This document shows, one piece after another, positions 9,129-17,601 of a DNA stretch of 64,000 nt (position 1 is its first letter; every line of letters begins with the position of its first letter). The notes beneath the pieces are model-generated. The model was not told the DNA's origin and ran no database searches. It worked only from the letters and a program-made list of their open reading frames with translations. The stretch covers positions 46,708-110,707 of the forward strand of contig CALBZA010000018.1 of assembly GCA_937890005.1 (NCBI GenBank). The letters run 5' to 3'. Position numbers and translations under genes: made by a program. Origin of the DNA: an uncultured Verrucomicrobia subdivision 3 bacterium. Its GTDB lineage: Bacteria > Verrucomicrobiota > Verrucomicrobiia > Limisphaerales > DASXHY01.

Positions 9129-9155
9129 AAACCCGGCTGAAATTTCGCCGGGTTT
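9129..9155 (+). terminator. Intrinsic terminator between mscS-like gene and argF
   Basis: A 9-bp stem AAACCCGGC/GCCGGGTTT with a 9-base loop, running into a T-tract on the plus strand. It lies between two convergent genes and can also serve argF on the minus strand, though the T-run is short in that direction. Confidence 0.8.
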
Positions 9156-9161
9156 TTCGCG

Positions 9162-10058
9162 TTACGACACCGCCCAATTCAGAATCGACTTCTGAACGTG
9201 CAGGCGATTTTCGGCTTCAGCGAAAATGGTCTCGGCGTGCGCTTCGAAGGTCTGCTCGTCGATCTCCTTGCCGCGATATGCCGGCAGGCAATGCATTACC
9301 AGCGCACCCGGTTTCGCCAGCTTCACAAGTTCCTCGTTGATCTGATAGCCGGTAAGAATCTTGATGCGCTCAGTCGCCTCGGCTTCCTTGCCCATCGAAA
9401 TCCAGACGTCGGTGTAAAGCATGTCGGCGCCGGTGGCCGCGACCTTGATGTCGTCCGTCACGGAGACTTTTCCGCCGACGCGCTTCAGCAGTTCCGGCGC
9501 AGGTTGAAATTCCTTTGGTGCCGCAATGCGCAGTTCGAATCCAAACTTCGATGCAGCCCAGAGCCATGAATTCGCCACGTTGCAAGCGCCGTCGCCAATG
9601 AAAGCGACGGTCTTGCCTTCAATTGATCCGCGCTTTTCCTGGAAGGTCAGAATATCGGCAAGAATCTGGCACGGATGCTCGTCATCCGTCAGCGCATTGA
9701 TCGTCGGGATTTTCGCAAACTGCGCGAACTCCTCCACGTCCTTCTGCGCGAACGTGCGGATCACAGCGCCATGAACCATTCGGCCCAGCACGCGTGCGGT
9801 GTCCTTGATCGGTTCGCCTCGGCCGAGCTGGATGTCGTGCGCGCTCAGGAACATCACGTCTCCGCCCAGTTCGCGGATACCGACCTCGAACGACACGCGT
9901 GTGCGCGTCGAAGACTTGGCAAAGATCAATGCCCAGGTCTGGCCTGCGAGCGGTTGCGATTTGTGATGGCCGCGTTCGCGTTTGATCGTGGCGGTATCCG
10001 CCAGGATTCGATCCATTTCAGAACGCGACAACGATTCAATGCTCAGCAAATGTTTCAT
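9162..10058 (-). CDS. argF: Ornithine carbamoyltransferase
   Basis: Makes citrulline from ornithine and carbamoyl phosphate in arginine synthesis. The carbamoyl-phosphate loop is SSTRTRVSFE (about 50-59), HDIQLGRGEPIKDTARVL follows, the DEHPCQ motif is present, and the ornithine-side HCLPAYRG motif (near 258) carries the key cysteine. Length (298) is normal. No signal peptide; cytoplasmic trimer expected. It lies 37 bases downstream of argD on the same strand, so the two form an arginine unit. Confidence 0.97.
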   Translation of the reverse strand: MKHLLSIESLSRSEMDRILADTATIKRERGHHKSQPLAGQTWALIFAKSSTRTRVSFEVGIRELGGDVMFLSAHDIQLGRGEPIKDTARVLGRMVHGAVIRTFAQKDVEEFAQFAKIPTINALTDDEHPCQILADILTFQEKRGSIEGKTVAFIGDGACNVANSWLWAASKFGFELRIAAPKEFQPAPELLKRVGGKVSVTDDIKVAATGADMLYTDVWISMGKEAEATERIKILTGYQINEELVKLAKPGALVMHCLPAYRGKEIDEQTFEAHAETIFAEAENRLHVQKSILNWAVS

Positions 10059-10095
10059 TTCCGCAAAGGCTGGAGTTTTATGAATTCGCGGCTGA

Positions 10096-11391
10096 TTAAC
10101 CAGCCAATTTCTCGGCCGCGGAGGCGATAATTCGCACGCCTTCCTCCGCGTCAGATCGGGTGAGGTTGAGCGCCGGGAGCAGACGAATCACATTGGCGCC
10201 CGCCGGAATGGTCAGCAATCCAGCCGCGTGAAGCATGTTCACAAACCGGATCGCCTGCGGCTTCGAACTGTCGCCCGGAAGATTCGGAATGTCCGGCGCG
10301 AGTTCAATTCCAAGAATGAACCCCATCCCGCGCACCTCGCGAATGATGGATGGGAAGCTCCGGCTCAGTGCCTGCAATTGATCTTTGAAGTACGTGCCAA
10401 GCGTGCGGGCATTCTCCGCAAGTTTTTCCTTCTCGATCACTTCGAAAATCTTCAAAGCCACAGCGCAACCTAGCGGCGTTCCACCATAGGTGGTTCCATG
10501 CGTGCCCGGCCCAAGCAAATCCTGATACGGCTCACGAATCCAGAACGCGCCGATCGGAAATCCGCCGCCCAGCGACTTTGCCATCGAAATCGCATCCGGC
10601 AAAAATGCTTTCGCGTCGGGCTCGGTCGAATCTTCAAGAATTCTCTGAAAAGCCTGAAACCGGCCGGTGCGGAAATGTCCGTCCTGAACGCCGTCCATGA
10701 GCAGCAACAGACGTTTCTCATCACACAGTTTGCGCAGCCCGAGCAGATACTCGCGGCGCGCAGGGGTCAGTCCGCCTTCGCCCTGAATGCATTCGATCAT
10801 CACCGCGACAGTCGCCGGCGAGATCGCATTCCGCACCGCGTCGAGATCGTTGTAGGCAACATGGCGAAAGCCTTGAACCATCGGTTCAAAACCTTTCTTC
10901 ACCTTGTCTTGTCCGGTGGCAGAAATGCCCGCGAGCGTGCGTCCGTGAAATGAATTGAGCGCAGTGATGATTTCGAACCGGCCTTCGTCGTGGCCGAACT
11001 TCCGGGCCAGTTTGAACAGCCCTTCGTTCGCTTCCGCACCGCTGTTGGAAAAGAAGACTTTGCCGGGGGCGATTTCCCTGACGATCTTTTCCGCGAGACG
11101 TCCCTGCGGCTCGTGGTAGTAGAGATTGGAAACGTGAACGAGCCGCTTCGATTGTTCCACGAGTGCTTCAGTAATCGCCGGATGCGCATGGCCGAGAGTC
11201 GTAACGGCAATGCCGCCGCCGAGGTCGAGATAACGTTTTCCGGCGACATCGAAAACGTGGCTGCCGGAACCGTGGCTGAACACCAGATCAAAGCGGCCGT
11301 AGGACGGCACGACATTCTTCTGGAACAGCGCCTGAATCGAGGCGACATCATTCCGCACAATCGGCGGCGGAGCTGGAACAACTTCTTTCAT
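10096..11391 (-). CDS. argD: Acetylornithine aminotransferase (class III)
   Basis: PLP-dependent enzyme converting N-acetylglutamate semialdehyde to N-acetylornithine. It shows NSGAEANEGLFKLAR for cofactor phosphate, ECIQGEGG, and the Schiff-base lysine in AISMAKSLGGGFPIGAF. Two oddities: the usual DEVQ loop reads DGVQDGHFRTGRF, keeping the aspartate that faces the pyridine nitrogen but losing the glutamate, and about a dozen extra residues sit between that loop and the lysine. The frame is open upstream to a GTG at 11436; I chose the ATG at 11391 because it starts a normal family N-terminus, but neither start has a clear ribosome site. argF follows directly. LysJ/DapC-like or succinylornithine roles cannot be excluded. 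Confidence 0.92.
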   Translation of the reverse strand: MKEVVPAPPPIVRNDVASIQALFQKNVVPSYGRFDLVFSHGSGSHVFDVAGKRYLDLGGGIAVTTLGHAHPAITEALVEQSKRLVHVSNLYYHEPQGRLAEKIVREIAPGKVFFSNSGAEANEGLFKLARKFGHDEGRFEIITALNSFHGRTLAGISATGQDKVKKGFEPMVQGFRHVAYNDLDAVRNAISPATVAVMIECIQGEGGLTPARREYLLGLRKLCDEKRLLLLMDGVQDGHFRTGRFQAFQRILEDSTEPDAKAFLPDAISMAKSLGGGFPIGAFWIREPYQDLLGPGTHGTTYGGTPLGCAVALKIFEVIEKEKLAENARTLGTYFKDQLQALSRSFPSIIREVRGMGFILGIELAPDIPNLPGDSSKPQAIRFVNMLHAAGLLTIPAGANVIRLLPALNLTRSDAEEGVRIIASAAEKLAG

Positions 11392-11614
11392 CTCTTGTTC
11401 AAGTGAAACGGAGGAATCTTTAACAGGACTCCGCACGGATGAAAGCGGAATTCGTGAACTGGAGAAAAGTCCGATAATTAATGTCCAACGTCCAAAGTCC
11501 GAAGAATCGGTTCAAGACGCATCGAGGCAGCCATGCAGCCACAGGTCAGAACGATTTGAAATTTGAAGCTTCCGCGAACTTGAAACTTGAAACTTCGAAC
11601 CTGGCCCGCGGACT

Positions 11615-12718
11615 TCAGATATTTTCCCCAATCGTGGGCGGCGGCTGATAGCTCAGTTCCTTCTCAGGTCCAAGCGCTGCCGTTTCTGCCGCGAGCACGC
11701 GGTAGTTCCGAATCTGCAGCGAAACTTCCCTGCCCTCTTCAAGTCCGAGCTGCGCGTATTCCTCCTTCGTCATGCGGCTGCGAAGGATCAATCCCGATTC
11801 CAGCTCGAATTCCAGACGCAGCATGATGCCGAGGAAAAATGTGTGACGCAGCGTGGCTCGATACGGATAGAGCGACAGATCGGTTGAAATCTGGACCGCA
11901 TACGGGCGGAATCCGATTCGGAGCTTGGTGCCATCGGCGACGTCGTGCGCCGGAAATTGCAGTTCGTTCACACGAGCCACGCCGCCCTGCACTTCGGCGT
12001 CGAGGACATTCATGACACCGATGAATCGCGCCACGAATTCATTCGCCGGCTGCTCGTAAACTTCGCGCGGCGTTCCGATCTGCTCCAGATCGCCTTCAGA
12101 GAAAATGACGATACGATTCGAAACTTCCAGCGCCTCCTCCTGATCGTGCGTGACGAAAATCGTCGTCACGTTCAGATCGTGGTGCAACTTCACCAGCCAC
12201 TCGCGCAACTCCTGCCGAATCTTCGCATCCACCGCGCCGAACGGTTCGTCGAGCAGCAGCACGCTGGGCTTGGATGCAAGCGCGCGGGCAATGGCCACAC
12301 GCTGACGCTGTCCGCCGGACAACTGATGCGGATAACGTTTTTCCAGTCCATCCAATCCGAAGAGCTTCAACAGTTCGAACACGCGGGCTTCGATGTCGGC
12401 CTTCTTCCATTTCTTGATCTTGAGACCGAACGCGATGTTCTTGAACACGGTCATGTTCTTGAACAACGCATAATTCTGGAACACGAAGCCGATGTTGCGT
12501 TTCTGGACGGAAAGATCATTCACCCGCTGGCCGCGGATCAGGATGTCGCCGGACGTTGGCACTTCGAGGCCGGCGATCATGCGCAACACCGTGGTTTTGC
12601 CGCCGCCGCTCGGCCCCAGCAGGGCCATCAGCTCGCCGTCGTTGACTGTGAAGCTGACATTCTTCACGGCGGCCACATCGCCGAACATCTTCGTTACATT
12701 TCGAATTTCAATGCTCAC
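11615..12718 (-). CDS. cysA: Sulfate ABC transporter ATP-binding protein
   Basis: Energises sulfate import. Walker A is GPSGGGKTT, the signature is LSGGQRQRVAIARAL, Walker B is VLLLDEPFGAVDAKIR, and the switch histidine is in FVTHDQEEALEVSNR. A C-terminal regulatory part (about 240-350, IGFRPYAVQIS... then MLRLEFELESGLILRSRM) matches the TOBE-type end of CysA. The start is GTG. It is the last gene of the porin-sbp-sbp-cysT-cysW-cysA run on the minus strand, 33 bases after cysW. Thiosulfate may also be a substrate. Confidence 0.95.
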   Translation of the reverse strand: MSIEIRNVTKMFGDVAAVKNVSFTVNDGELMALLGPSGGGKTTVLRMIAGLEVPTSGDILIRGQRVNDLSVQKRNIGFVFQNYALFKNMTVFKNIAFGLKIKKWKKADIEARVFELLKLFGLDGLEKRYPHQLSGGQRQRVAIARALASKPSVLLLDEPFGAVDAKIRQELREWLVKLHHDLNVTTIFVTHDQEEALEVSNRIVIFSEGDLEQIGTPREVYEQPANEFVARFIGVMNVLDAEVQGGVARVNELQFPAHDVADGTKLRIGFRPYAVQISTDLSLYPYRATLRHTFFLGIMLRLEFELESGLILRSRMTKEEYAQLGLEEGREVSLQIRNYRVLAAETAALGPEKELSYQPPPTIGENI

Positions 12719-12751
12719 TTTTAAAAGTTGATTGGGGATGGTTGATGGCCA

Positions 12752-13657
12752 TCATTTGTTCATCATCGACTCCACGTTCTGCTGTGCGCGGGCGAACTCG
12801 CGGGACTGCTTCCATTCCAGAAGAGTTTTAACACCAAGCGTGACCAGGGCCAGCAGCGCCAGGAGACTTGCAACCGCGAATGCCGCCTGGCCCTGATATT
12901 CGTTGTAAAGTTTTTCCACGTGCAGCGGCATCGTGTTGGTCACGCCCGCGATGTGACCGCTCACCACGGAGACCGCGCCGAATTCTCCCATGGCCCGCGC
13001 ATTGCAGAGAATCACACCGTAAAGCAAACCCCACTTCACACTCGGCAGTGTCACATACCAGAACGTCTTCAAACCTCCCGCGCCGAGCGTCAATGCCGCC
13101 TCCTCCTGTTCACGCCCCGTGGCTTGCATCACCGGAATCAACTCACGCGCGACGAACGGGAAAGTGACGAAGATGGTCGCCAGAACGATTCCCGGAACGG
13201 CAAAGATGATCTTGATGTCGTGATCGTCGAGCCAGCGTCCGAAGTAACCCTGAAGGCCGAACATGACCACATAGATCAAACCGGCGACAACCGGTGAAAC
13301 GGAGAACGGCAGATCGATCAGGGTGATCAAAAGCGATTTTCCGCGGAATTCGAACTTCGCCACCGCCCATGCTGCGCAGACGCCAAAGAGCGTGTTCAAC
13401 GGAACGGTGATGGCCGCTACGATCACCGTGAGCTTGATGGCTGAAACGGTGTCCGGTTCCTTCAACGCGCTCACGTATAGGTCCCATCCTTTTTCCAGTG
13501 CCTGGACAAACACGTTGGCCAGCGGAATGAGAAGGAACACCGCGAGGAAAGTTCCGCTCAGGGCGACCAGCGTCCACTTGACCAAAGGTGATTCCTCGGT
13601 GCCACGCTGCGACTTCGATGTGGCGTCCCGTATGTTTTTGCTGACGTATCCGGCCAT
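12752..13657 (-). CDS. cysW: Sulfate ABC transporter permease CysW
   Basis: Inner-membrane permease with a cytoplasmic N-terminus (to about residue 28) and six predicted helices. The ABC-permease EAA loop is visible: REQEEAALTLGAGGLKTFWYVTLPSVKWGLLYG. The FGAVSVVSGHIAGVTNTMPLHVEKLYNEY stretch is typical of CysW. It starts 1 base after the cysT stop, so it is translated with it and should form the CysT-CysW heterodimer bound by CysA. Confidence 0.94.
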   Translation of the reverse strand: MAGYVSKNIRDATSKSQRGTEESPLVKWTLVALSGTFLAVFLLIPLANVFVQALEKGWDLYVSALKEPDTVSAIKLTVIVAAITVPLNTLFGVCAAWAVAKFEFRGKSLLITLIDLPFSVSPVVAGLIYVVMFGLQGYFGRWLDDHDIKIIFAVPGIVLATIFVTFPFVARELIPVMQATGREQEEAALTLGAGGLKTFWYVTLPSVKWGLLYGVILCNARAMGEFGAVSVVSGHIAGVTNTMPLHVEKLYNEYQGQAAFAVASLLALLALVTLGVKTLLEWKQSREFARAQQNVESMMNK

Positions 13658-13658
13658 G

Positions 13659-14486
13659 TTATTTCTTCTCGTAATGGCTCGCCCAGCGTTCGAGCAAGTT
13701 GATGGTGATTAACAGAGCGAACGAGAAAACGAGCAGCACAACAGCCAGCGCCATGGCACCGGTGTAGTCATATTCCTCGAGTCGCACCACGATCAGCAGC
13801 GGCGCAATTTCAGAGTAATACGGTTTGTTGCCTGCAATGAAGATCACCGATCCATACTCACCGATCGCCCGTGCGAACGAGAGGGCGAAACCGGTGATGA
13901 TCGCCGGGAGCAACGTGGGGGCAACCACCGAAAGGAATGTTCGAAGACGCCCGGCTCCGAGCGTTGCCGCGGCCTCCTCAACCTCGCGCTCGAAATTTTC
14001 CAGCACCGGCTGCAGCGTTCGAACGACGAATGGCAGTCCGATGAAAGTCAGCGCCAGCACCACGCCGAGACGCGTGAAAGCACCCTGAATTCCCAACGGC
14101 ACCAGGAATTTTCCCAACCAGCCATTCTGCGCGAACAGGTTCGAAAGCGTCAGACCGGCGACCGCTGTTGGCAGCGCGAACGGGAAATCCACCATGGCAT
14201 CGAAGAATCGTTTGCCGGGAAATTCATAGCGCACGAGCACCCACGCCGTCACCGTGCCGAACACCGCGTTCACAAGCGCAGCGATGAGCGACGCACCGAA
14301 TGTGAGCTTGTATGCCGCCAGCGCGCGTTCCGTCGTGGCCAGACGCCAGAAGTCTGCCCAGGTCATGTCGAACACGCGCAGGAACAGTCCGCCAATGGGG
14401 ATCAACACGATCACACTCAGGTAGAAGATCGTGTAGCCCATCGTCAGGTTGAAGCCTGGCAAAGGATTAAAGCGTTTAGCGGCCAT
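13659..14486 (-). CDS. cysT: Sulfate ABC transporter permease CysT (CysU)
   Basis: Six-helix permease of the sulfate importer. Typical features are LPGFNLTMGYTIFYLSVIVLIPI at the N-terminus, DFPFALPTAVAGLTL, the EAA-type loop REVEEAAATLGAGRLRTFLSVVAPTLLPAI, and ALSFARAIGEYGSVIFIAGNKPYYSEIAPLLI. Length (275) is normal. About 180 bases separate it from the M14-like gene upstream, without an obvious terminator, so read-through from the sulfate operon is likely. Confidence 0.94.
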   Translation of the reverse strand: MAAKRFNPLPGFNLTMGYTIFYLSVIVLIPIGGLFLRVFDMTWADFWRLATTERALAAYKLTFGASLIAALVNAVFGTVTAWVLVRYEFPGKRFFDAMVDFPFALPTAVAGLTLSNLFAQNGWLGKFLVPLGIQGAFTRLGVVLALTFIGLPFVVRTLQPVLENFEREVEEAAATLGAGRLRTFLSVVAPTLLPAIITGFALSFARAIGEYGSVIFIAGNKPYYSEIAPLLIVVRLEEYDYTGAMALAVVLLVFSFALLITINLLERWASHYEKK

Positions 14487-14665
14487 TCAATAGTAAATAG
14501 GCGTGGTTCAGAATCGTTGAAACTGTCCGGCTGTCGCGGGCGGACTTTACTTTAGCCGATTGGCGGAATCAATTCCCGCATTCGGTTCCATCAGAAAACT
14601 TCGCAGGAGGATTTTCGCAGGTGTCGAAAATGATCGGTAAAACGTAAATCGGTTTATCATCCACA

Positions 14666-15508
14666 TCAGATGTTCTGCGCAATGGCGATCAGATAGCGAT
14701 ACTCCAGCAGAATCGTACGAAGCGCCACATTCAACGCTTCGACCTGCCGATGCAGCGACGCCTGTCGCGGCGTCTCCAGCGTGATCTCAAAGGGTGGACG
14801 TCGCACACCGGGAAGAGATTTCAACGTGCCGGGATATCCGGCCGTGATAACACCCCGGTGCGCAGGCAATCCATCGATCACATGCCGCCGGTTGCGCGGC
14901 AGAAACTGTTCAGCCTCGCGCAACACCGGTTCGATCAGATGCTGTGAAAGGACCGATCCGCCGACGTAGCCGTAAAGGCCGTTGCTACGATCGTCGCTGC
15001 GCAGCGTGATGATTCCGTCAAAGGCGTGCATCCAAAGCTCGGATTGCAGGTAACGCACCTCCGGTTCCTCGGAGCCTTTCCAGAATTCGTCGTCCAAATT
15101 CTTGCCGCTTCGAGACAGCGGCGTTCCATCCTCAAATCCGGTCGGATTGCAGAGGGGATAGAAAAAGAGCGCGTAGCCCTTCGCGATCTCGGGATCGTTG
15201 CCGAGACCCGTCGCAAATCGCGTCAACGCCAGCGCTCCTTCAGGTTCATCCCCCCGCAACGTTGCCAGGATCGCAATGCGGACCATGTCTCCACCGCCCT
15301 GCGGTCCAAGGAACACATATCGCGGAAGACTGTAGTTGAGGTCGGTGCGCTCAAATGATCCTGACGATCTGCTGATGAAATGCGCCGATTGATCAGCGAG
15401 CCGTTCGAATCCGGCCAGCAGCGGCTGGATGGATCGCCGTCCTCCGCCCGCCGGGAATCGTTCCGGCAATGTCTTCTGCGATAGTGTCGCCTTCATGGAT
15501 GCCCTCAC
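14666..15508 (-). CDS. M14-carboxypeptidase-like protein lacking zinc histidines
   Basis: Cytoplasmic-looking protein of 280 residues with the layout of M14/succinylglutamate desuccinylase-like peptidases. The HxxE zinc site is LRGDEPEG, so R85 replaces the histidine while E88 stays. NPTGFEDGTPLSRSGKNLDDEFW matches the substrate/arginine block. The second zinc-histidine position reads ITLRSDD (R170). The general-base position is kept in ITLETP (E245). Both zinc histidines are therefore arginine, and zinc peptidase activity is unlikely. It sits inside the sulfate operon, overlapping the second sulfate-binding gene by 4 bases. The fold call is moderate; the role is unknown. Confidence 0.72.
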   Translation of the reverse strand: MRASMKATLSQKTLPERFPAGGGRRSIQPLLAGFERLADQSAHFISRSSGSFERTDLNYSLPRYVFLGPQGGGDMVRIAILATLRGDEPEGALALTRFATGLGNDPEIAKGYALFFYPLCNPTGFEDGTPLSRSGKNLDDEFWKGSEEPEVRYLQSELWMHAFDGIITLRSDDRSNGLYGYVGGSVLSQHLIEPVLREAEQFLPRNRRHVIDGLPAHRGVITAGYPGTLKSLPGVRRPPFEITLETPRQASLHRQVEALNVALRTILLEYRYLIAIAQNI

Positions 15509-16503
15509 TGCTTGCGCTGATAAATGCGGTCGAAGACTCCGTTCTCGCCAAAGTGCGTTTTCTGCACCGTCTCCCAGTCGCCGAGAACCTTCTCAACGGA
15601 GAACAGTTCCAGCGGCTTGAACTGGGCGGACGCCGACTGAAGCGCCTTTTCCGAACGCGGACGATAGAAGCTCTTTGCAACGACGTTTTGCGCCTCTTCG
15701 CTGTAAAGGAATTCAAGATACGCCTTTGCGAGGGTCTCACTGTTGCGACGTTTCACAACGCGGTCCACAACAGCGACCGGCATTTCGGCTTCAATGCTGT
15801 AGGACGGGACCACGGCGTCGAACTTCGACTCGCCCAGTTCCTTGATCGTCAGGAAGACCTCGGCTTCAAACGTGAGCAGCACATCGCCGATTTCGCGCTG
15901 AACGAAGGTCGTGGTGGCGCCACGGCCGCCGGTGTCGAGGATCGGCACGTTGTTGAAAAGCTTCGCAACAAAGTCGCGCGCACCGGCTTCGTCCTTGTTG
16001 AGCTTCTTCAATGCAAACGCATACGCCGCGAGATAGCTGTAACGGCCGTTTCCGGACGTTTTGGGATTCGGAACGATGACGGAGATGCCAGGCTTTATGA
16101 GATCGTCCCAGTCCTTGATTCCCTTCGGATTTCCCTTTCGCACGAGGAAAACAATCGTCGATGCGAACGGCGAACTGTTGTTTGGGAACTTCTGGCGCCA
16201 GTCGGACGGGATCAATCCTTTCGACGCGATCGCATCCACATCGGTCACCTGATTGAAGGTCACCACGTCGGCTTCAAGGCCGTCGATGACCGAGCGCGCC
16301 TGCTTGCTGGAGCCGGCGTGCGACTGGTTGATGCTGATGGTCTGGCCGGTCTGTTTTTTCCAATGTGCGATGAACGCCGGGTTGATCTGATTAAACAATT
16401 CACGCGAGATGTCGAACGAGGCGTTCAGCAGCCGTGTTTCCGCGGCAGAGGCGGCGAGGCCGCCAAATAAAGACGCGGCAAGGAGCAGGAGGCGGATTTT
16501 CAT
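15505..16503 (-). CDS. Periplasmic sulfate-binding protein (second copy)
   Basis: Captures sulfate in the periplasm and delivers it to CysTW. The start at 16503 (MKIRLLLLAASLFGGLAASAAE) gives a normal signal peptide; the frame is open further upstream, but that would put about 25 non-signal residues in front. Sbp hallmarks are LNASFDISRELF, QSHAGSSKQARSVIDGLEADVVTFNQ, WQKFPN-type and VRKGNPKGIKDWDDL segments. It resembles its upstream neighbour through its whole length, so the pair is a tandem duplication. One copy may prefer thiosulfate or another oxyanion. Confidence 0.95.
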   Translation of the reverse strand: MKIRLLLLAASLFGGLAASAAETRLLNASFDISRELFNQINPAFIAHWKKQTGQTISINQSHAGSSKQARSVIDGLEADVVTFNQVTDVDAIASKGLIPSDWRQKFPNNSSPFASTIVFLVRKGNPKGIKDWDDLIKPGISVIVPNPKTSGNGRYSYLAAYAFALKKLNKDEAGARDFVAKLFNNVPILDTGGRGATTTFVQREIGDVLLTFEAEVFLTIKELGESKFDAVVPSYSIEAEMPVAVVDRVVKRRNSETLAKAYLEFLYSEEAQNVVAKSFYRPRSEKALQSASAQFKPLELFSVEKVLGDWETVQKTHFGENGVFDRIYQRKQ

Positions 16504-16574
16504 AAGATGACAAGTGCTTTGGTTCAGAGCGGCGGCAGGACTGGAGGTGCCTGCCGCCACCCGGATTCCCCATT

Positions 16575-17567
16575 TCAAGGTTTGTAGATCTGGTCGAAAA
16601 CGCCACCGTCAGCGAAGTGCTTCCTGGTGGCCTGCTGCCAGCCGCCGAAAATCTCGTCGATGGTGAACAGGTTCACCTTCGCAAACTTGTCGCCATATTT
16701 CTCCAGCGCCTTCTCAGAGCGCGGACGATAGAAGTTCCGGCCGGCGATTTCCTGTCCTTCATCGGAATAGAGATATTCGAGATACGCCTTTGCGATGGCT
16801 TCAGTGCCCTTCTTTTTGACGACGCGATCCACCAGCGCAACGGTCGGCTCGGCCAGGATGCTGATCGACGGCGTCACGATTTCGAACTTGTCCGCGCCGA
16901 ACTCCTTCAGCGCCAGGTAAGCTTCGTTTTCCCAACCGACGAGCACGTCACCAATTTCACGCTGAATGAACGTGGTCGTCGCGCCACGGGCGCCGGAGTC
17001 CAGCACTGGAACGTTCTTGTAGAACTTGGCAACAAAGTCCTTCGCCTTGGCTTCATCGTTGTCGTACTTCTTCAGCGCAAATCCCCACGCCGCCAGATAC
17101 GCCCAGCGTGCGGCACCGGATGTCTTTGGATTGGCCGGAATGATTGCCACCTTTGGCTTCACCAGATCGTCCCAATCCTTGATGCCCTTGGGATTCCCCT
17201 TTCGAACGAGGAACACAATCGTCGAAGTGTACGGAGCGCTGTTGTGCGGCAGACGCTTCTGCCAGTCCGCGGGAATCAGTTTCGATTTTTCCGCAATCGA
17301 ATCCACATCGTAGGCGAGCGCCAGGGTCACGACGTCGGCTTGCAGGCCGTCGATCACTGACCGCGCCTGTTTGCCCGAGCCGCCGTGCGATTGCTGGATC
17401 GTCACATTGTCGCCGGTTTTGGCCTTCCAATGTTTGATGAAGGCGGCGTTGAAATCCTGGTAAAGCTCGCGCGTCGGGTCATACGACACATTCAGAAGCT
17501 TGATGTCCTTTGCATGCGCGCCGACCAGTGCGGCGCCGATAACGATGGCTGAGAGAAACTTTTTCAT
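16575..17567 (-). CDS. sbp: Periplasmic sulfate-binding protein (first copy)
   Basis: Sulfate-binding lipid-free periplasmic protein of 330 residues. A signal peptide (FLSAIVIGAALVGAHA) precedes LLNVSYDPTRELYQDFNAAF and QQSHGGSGKQARSVIDGLQADVVTLALAYDVD, which is closer to the classic Sbp sequence than the second copy. ATTTFIQREIGDVLVGWENEA and NFYRPRSEKALEKY are also typical. It lies 34 bases after the porin stop and 71 bases before the second copy, in one operon. Confidence 0.96.
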   Translation of the reverse strand: MKKFLSAIVIGAALVGAHAKDIKLLNVSYDPTRELYQDFNAAFIKHWKAKTGDNVTIQQSHGGSGKQARSVIDGLQADVVTLALAYDVDSIAEKSKLIPADWQKRLPHNSAPYTSTIVFLVRKGNPKGIKDWDDLVKPKVAIIPANPKTSGAARWAYLAAWGFALKKYDNDEAKAKDFVAKFYKNVPVLDSGARGATTTFIQREIGDVLVGWENEAYLALKEFGADKFEIVTPSISILAEPTVALVDRVVKKKGTEAIAKAYLEYLYSDEGQEIAGRNFYRPRSEKALEKYGDKFAKVNLFTIDEIFGGWQQATRKHFADGGVFDQIYKP

Positions 17568-17601
17568 GATCTTTGTTTTTACGGGTTAAAGGTTTTGGTT
17601 T

